A stretch of DNA of 16,121 nucleotides from Candidatus Moraniibacteriota bacterium (lineage in GTDB: Bacteria > Patescibacteriota > Minisyncoccia > Moranbacterales > UBA2206): NCBI GenBank assembly GCA_027351145.1, contig DAIEIZ010000028.1:1-16121 (forward strand), written 5' to 3'. Within the stretch, counting starts at the first letter, position 1; each line of letters starts with the position of its first letter. This document shows positions 13,234 through 16,121 of the stretch, piece by piece. The position numbers and the translations under genes are program-made. The notes beneath the pieces were generated by a model. That model was not told the origin of the DNA. It saw nothing but the letters and a program-made list of their open reading frames with translations, and did no database searches.

Positions 13234-14667
13234 ATGAATAATAAAGAAAAAATTCTCGTCTCTGTCAGGGAGCATTTGCTCAGTGTTTGTGTCAGCCTGA
13301 AAACAAGTTTTCGGGAACTGCGAAAAAGTTTGAAACTGAGCGAAGAACGTTTCAGTAGTCTTTCCTATGGCGACCAAATTGTCGAAAGTGAAATCATTGC
13401 CTATGGGAAAAAGCGGATTGGTGAATTTGAGCATTTGGAAAACTCACCCTATTTTGTCCGTTGCGACGTTTTGTTTCAAAATGATGAGATGGAGTCAAGC
13501 ATCTATTTTGCTAAATTTGGTTTTGACAAAGAAGCGATTTATTCTTGGATAACTCCGGCTTCAGTCATGCGTTTTGAAAAGCCGGGCGAGGTACGTTATC
13601 GGCGGCCGGATGGCACATGGCAAAAAGCGACACTCTTGCGAAAGGATCAATATATGATTGTGGACGGAAAGATTAAGTTTCTTTCATCGGAAGCGATTGG
13701 CGTGCCAAGGGAGTTGGTCCATGAAGAATATTTTTCTACTCAAAAATCCGGGTTTATTCTTCCGGAAATTGTGGCGCAAATGGAAAAAGCGCAAGACTCG
13801 GTGATTCGTGCTCATCACGCGGGACCGTTTCTCATTTCCGGTCCGGCGGGCAGCGGAAAAACAACGCTGGCGCTGCACCGCGTGGCCTATTTGGTGCAAT
13901 CGCCGGACTTGGCGTCAATCTATCAAAGCAAATCGATTGTGGTGTTTGTTCAAGACAACGGCACAAAAGAATATTTTTCCCATCTTCTTCCTGAGCTGGG
14001 GATTTCCGACGTTAAAATAACCACTTTTTTTGAGTGGGCGTTTGCCATCTTGGGAATGAGTGGCAGCGCGGTTGATCGTTATGGCAATTCGGAAAAAGAG
14101 AAAGATCTTTATGAATTTCAAAAATTAAAAGCTTTGAAAAATTTGCCTAAAAAAATATTACATAGCGCAAATTATTTCTCAACTCTTCAAAAAATATACG
14201 TGGCATATTTTGACAAGGCGCAGCAAGAACTATTTTCACGTCAAAGCAAAGAAAACCTTTATGACCGAATCGATCTTACGGTGCTTTTGAAAATATTTGA
14301 GAAAAATAATACTGATTTAAGCGTGGTGCGGGATTATTATGTTGAACAAAAAAATGGCAAAGTAAAAAAGAAAAGAGGCTCAGTACGGCTTGAGTATTCT
14401 CTAGCGGTGATTGATGAGTTTCAAAACTATCTGCCGGATCAGTTGAAATTAATGAAATCATGCTTGAGCATTAAAACACAAGCCGCGCTCTATGTGGGTG
14501 ATATGGCTCAGCAAGTAAAACTGGGTACGATTCGTCAGTGGGAAGAGATTGGGGAAAAATGGACAAAGAGCGAAAAGTTGTTTTGGAAAAAGTTTACCGT
14601 AACACAAAAAATATTTTGCAATTTATCAGAAAATTGGGTTATGCGATTGAAATTCCCGAGCAACTGA
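13234..14667 (+). CDS. HelD-like superfamily 1 helicase, N-terminal part (frameshifted)
   Basis: HelD-type proteins are UvrD-related ATPases that remove or recycle stalled RNA polymerase. The first 45 residues are helical, followed by a HelD-like domain (about 70-150: PYFVRCDVLFQ..., then FAKFGFDKEAIYSWITPAS, a variant of the family's 'IG..G..D.....VYDWRAP' block). Walker A is GPAGSGKTT (203-211) with the family's LALHRVAYL after it. Walker B is VIDEFQN (392-398), with F where most members have Ala. GDMAQQ (from 422) is motif III. From residue 443 the reading frame is wrong: the last 35 residues are out-of-frame translation. Adding one base in GGGGAAAAA (14551-14559) joins it to the next ORF, giving about 610 residues against about 700 or more for classical HelD. 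The start at 13234 has no RBS; a TAA at 13219 excludes a longer form. Confidence 0.85.
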   Translation: MNNKEKILVSVREHLLSVCVSLKTSFRELRKSLKLSEERFSSLSYGDQIVESEIIAYGKKRIGEFEHLENSPYFVRCDVLFQNDEMESSIYFAKFGFDKEAIYSWITPASVMRFEKPGEVRYRRPDGTWQKATLLRKDQYMIVDGKIKFLSSEAIGVPRELVHEEYFSTQKSGFILPEIVAQMEKAQDSVIRAHHAGPFLISGPAGSGKTTLALHRVAYLVQSPDLASIYQSKSIVVFVQDNGTKEYFSHLLPELGISDVKITTFFEWAFAILGMSGSAVDRYGNSEKEKDLYEFQKLKALKNLPKKILHSANYFSTLQKIYVAYFDKAQQELFSRQSKENLYDRIDLTVLLKIFEKNNTDLSVVRDYYVEQKNGKVKKKRGSVRLEYSLAVIDEFQNYLPDQLKLMKSCLSIKTQAALYVGDMAQQVKLGTIRQWEEIGEKWTKSEKLFWKKFTVTQKIFCNLSENWVMRLKFPSN

Positions 14668-15062
14668 AAGTTGGGGCGGAAGTGGGCGAATATGTTTTGG
14701 AAAATGCACAAGCGGAAATTGATGAGATCAAAAAGATTGTCAAAAAGAGCACTTTCTCCAGCTTGGGAATCTTAGCCAAAGAAGACGAATATCTCTCGGA
14801 TTTCAGGCAAGCGTTTTTGGTCAATCAAAAAATTCATGTTATGACCATGAACGAAGCGCAAGGCGTGGAATTTGATGTGGTTATTTTGGTTGGCATTGGC
14901 CAAGATGCTTCTGTTGATTATGCGTACATGAAAGACGTGGAACTCGCCGAAGGGAAAAAGCGAATTGAAAAAGACTTGCTCTATGTCGCGCTTACGCGGG
15001 CGATTTTCGAGTTGCATGTTATGGGGAAAGAGAAATTGGAGGACGTGGTGTGCATTTGTTAA
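14538..15062 (+). CDS. HelD-like superfamily 1 helicase, C-terminal part (frameshifted)
   Basis: The reading frame overlaps the previous one by 130 bases. The GTG at 14538 is not a real start: true continuation begins near 14559 (KMDKERKVVLEKVYRNTKNILQFI...). Motif IV-like Arg/Asn residues sit in VYRNTKNI, motif V in MTMNEAQGVEFDVVILVG, and motif VI in LLYVALTRA with the arginine finger. These complete the ATPase begun at 13234. As written, neither fragment alone has all motifs, so the helicase is inactive unless the frameshift is bypassed or is an artefact. No terminator is seen after the TAA at 15060-15062. Confidence 0.8.
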   Translation: MGRDWGKMDKERKVVLEKVYRNTKNILQFIRKLGYAIEIPEQLKVGAEVGEYVLENAQAEIDEIKKIVKKSTFSSLGILAKEDEYLSDFRQAFLVNQKIHVMTMNEAQGVEFDVVILVGIGQDASVDYAYMKDVELAEGKKRIEKDLLYVALTRAIFELHVMGKEKLEDVVCIC

Positions 15063-15115
15063 GTCTATGGCTTGCATTTCCAATGGGTTTTGAATTTATT
15101 GCGTGTCGTGTTTAA

Positions 15116-15163
15116 TTGCATCCAGGTAGAAAATAGAGTATAATTATTGCAATAGTTAGGAGA
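15116..15163 (+). promoter_or_regulatory. Orphan promoter and Shine-Dalgarno site without a gene
   Basis: TTGCAT (15116-15121), 17-base spacer, perfect TATAAT (15139-15144), then AGGAGA at 15158-15163, but no start codon with an open frame of useful length follows. The stretch 15164-15424 is non-coding and AT-rich on its left half. The original gene has probably been lost or displaced by the transposon remnant. Confidence 0.5.
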
Positions 15164-15424
15164 AACTTTTTATTAATTAGTAAATTTAAAAAAATAAAAT
15201 ACCGATAAAAAAAGTCAAGTGTTCAGAATAAGCCAAATTAGCATCAGTGATTTCACATAATTCCGTTCTTTCAAATTTCAAACTAGCTGCAGTGACTACT
15301 GCCTAAAAACAGTACACATAAAGACACAGGTTGTCACTTACCGATACGTGCCAGAAGCACACAATAGGATGTTGGAAACACAAGGTCTTGTAATTATGGA
15401 ATGCGTCCTAATAGACGATATTTT

Positions 15425-15601
15425 TTAGACAAGCGTCCCTGACTTCCAACAGTGCGGAGCGTTTACTTCATAAGGGCGGTTATCCTTCAGAAGCCTCCAC
15501 ACTACTGCTAAAAGTTTTCTAGCAGTAGCCACTGCAGCGGTTTTTGTTCCCCTCCGTTTCTTAATGGAGAGGTAGTAAGAACCAAATCCCGGAATCTTCT
15601 T
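15425..15601 (-). pseudogene. C-terminal remnant of an IS110-family transposase
   Basis: On the minus strand, 58 codons are open to a TAA at 15425-15427: KKIPGFGSYYLSIKKRRG, then TKTAAVATARKLLAVVWRLL, then KDNRPYEV. This matches the Transposase_20 (IS116/IS110/IS902) C-terminal pattern 'Y..R.K.RRG...A.VA.ARKL....W..L....Y', recognised by eye. The frame is closed by a stop just upstream on its 5' side (around 15610), so everything N-terminal is missing. The break coincides with the inferred left end of the IS5-family element, implying disruption or deletion by that insertion. Coding DNA here folds into a 9-bp hairpin (15502-15510 with 15520-15528). Downstream sequence (15180-15424) would be the IS110 right-end non-coding region, if still present. 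A longer antisense frame (15508-15774) is a shadow. Confidence 0.65.
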
Positions 15602-15666
15602 AGTAACTGTCTAAATTCTTTTCTTTGATGTATACTTCTTTGTAGAGCTTTGTTAAAACAAAAACT

Positions 15667-16002
15667 ATGCAAAGAAAAATGTATCCAAGCGATGTTACTC
15701 GCGAGCAATTTGAAAAAATCAGTCCTTTGCTTGCCTCGGCACGCAAGACGACTAAACCAAGAAAAGTTGACCAATACGACGTGTTCTGCGCCTTGTTGTA
15801 TCTGTTGAAATCAGGTTGCCAGTGGCGAATGTTGCCATCTGATTTTCCCCAATGGAAATTGGTTCATTACTATTTCACTGTATGGAGTAGCAGGAAAAAC
15901 AAAAACACCCCCAGCGTATTGGAGGAGGTCTTAAAAAAAATTGGTCAGCGAAGAACGCTTGAAAAATGGGAGATTATGCAACACCAGCATGGGTATCGTT
16001 GA
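15667..16002 (+). CDS. IS5-family transposase, N-terminal part (ORFA)
   Basis: 111 residues with the N-terminal DUF4096-type domain of IS5-family transposases: MYPSDVTREQFEKISPLL, then KVDQYDVFCALLYLLKSGCQWRMLP, then FPQWKLVHYYFTVWS. This domain binds the terminal repeats. The frame holds to EEVLKK at the A8 run (15933-15940), after which the product diverges (IGQRRTLEKWEIMQHQHGYR) from family sequence. The continuing family sequence lies in the +1 frame (next entry). The start ATG at 15667 is about 63 bases from the inferred left end, usual for these elements. Confidence 0.88.
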   Translation: MQRKMYPSDVTREQFEKISPLLASARKTTKPRKVDQYDVFCALLYLLKSGCQWRMLPSDFPQWKLVHYYFTVWSSRKNKNTPSVLEEVLKKIGQRRTLEKWEIMQHQHGYR

Positions 16003-16121
16003 TGCTCAAAGCGTGAAAAATACCGAATCAGCCAGACACAAAGGTTACGATGCAGGTAAAAAAGTATCTGGGATTAAAAGGCATATTGTCGTGGATACCA
16101 ACGGGTTGCCGCACGCGCTAA
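15941..16121 (+). CDS. IS5-family transposase, catalytic part (ORFB, 3' partial)
   Basis: The frame continues from the A8 run: LVSEERLKNGRLCNTSMGIVDAQSVKNT..., then GYDAGKKVSGIKRHIVVDTNGLPHAL to the window edge. The first catalytic Asp is in IVDAQSVKNT and the second in HIVVDTNGLP, as in DDE_Tnp_1 enzymes; the final Glu is beyond the window. It has no start codon of its own with an RBS, so it would be made only as a fusion with ORFA after a +1 shift (or loss of one A by polymerase slippage), or it is inactive through a one-base insertion. Confidence 0.82.
   Translation, partial: MVSEERLKNGRLCNTSMGIVDAQSVKNTESARHKGYDAGKKVSGIKRHIVVDTNGLPHAL

Larger units (their letters stand above)
15604..16121 (+). 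mobile_element. IS5-family insertion sequence, left portion (runs off window)
   Basis: Defined by the transposase frames below. The left boundary is inferred: TTAG at 15600-15603 fits the YTAR target duplication of IS5-family members, and IS110 coding similarity stops at the same place. The terminal repeat would begin TAACTGTCTAAATTC; it cannot be confirmed because the right end lies outside the window. Confidence 0.65.

Noticed and set aside
13159..13434. 91-residue antisense ORF at the start of the helicase gene
   Set aside because: Shadow of the helicase frame; no RBS.
15508..15774. 88-residue minus-strand ORF across the IS5 left end
   Set aside because: It crosses the inferred transposon junction and is in a different frame from the IS110-like sequence; it has no family resemblance.
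1..16121. tRNA, rRNA, CRISPR arrays, or the UGA-recoded genetic code
   Set aside because: No cloverleaf, rRNA signature or regularly spaced repeats were seen by eye. TGA ends genuine genes, so the standard bacterial code fits.

Overview
This window looks like part of a Patescibacteria (Candidate Phyla Radiation, Parcubacteria-like) chromosome. That assignment is an inference. It rests on low to moderate GC, short AT-rich intergenic gaps, frequent absence of Shine-Dalgarno sequences, a close prfA-prmC pair, a DUF4349 protein, and a single-pass membrane protein with a C-terminal domain I associate with these bacteria. TGA is used as a stop (for example at 8607-8609), so the recoded UGA code of Gracilibacteria/Absconditabacteria does not apply. 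I see no rRNA, tRNA or CRISPR.

Layout. 1-2371: two envelope-glycan genes, a family 2 processive-type glycosyltransferase (cut by the window start) and a WecA/MraY-type polyprenyl-phosphate sugar-1-phosphate transferase, ending at a very strong bidirectional terminator. 2522-3157 (minus): a single-pass membrane protein with its own promoter and structured leader. 3158-3754: AT-rich regulatory stretch with a DnaA box and a promoter for a 29-residue lysine-rich peptide gene (3755-3844). 3985-5944 (minus): prmC and prfA, which work together in translation termination. 6264-9432: cysteine synthase, a CDF metal exporter with an extended C-terminus, and a convergent TauE/SafE-family anion exporter. 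9628-10005: a secreted-protein gene carrying two compensating frameshifts. 10169-11140: a DUF4349 membrane protein.

11199-13104 is the most unusual block. A strong promoter and a long hairpin leader drive a two-TM protein and an SPFH/Band-7 lipoprotein, both with clear Shine-Dalgarno sites. A terminator follows, then a second promoter of the same architecture leading into a structured region that ends in a T-run (candidate small RNA or attenuator). A 16-bp nearly perfect inverted repeat brackets the block.

13234-15062 is a HelD-like superfamily 1 helicase split by a one-base frameshift. 15063-15424 is non-coding and holds an orphan promoter and RBS. 15425-15601 (minus) is the C-terminal remnant of an IS110-family transposase, abruptly replaced by an IS5-family element that runs off the right edge. 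The IS5 transposase is also split, at an A8 run.

Frameshifts at or near homopolymers recur from 9.6 kb onward, while the first 9.4 kb is clean. Gene decay, transcriptional slippage, or assembly error are all possible.
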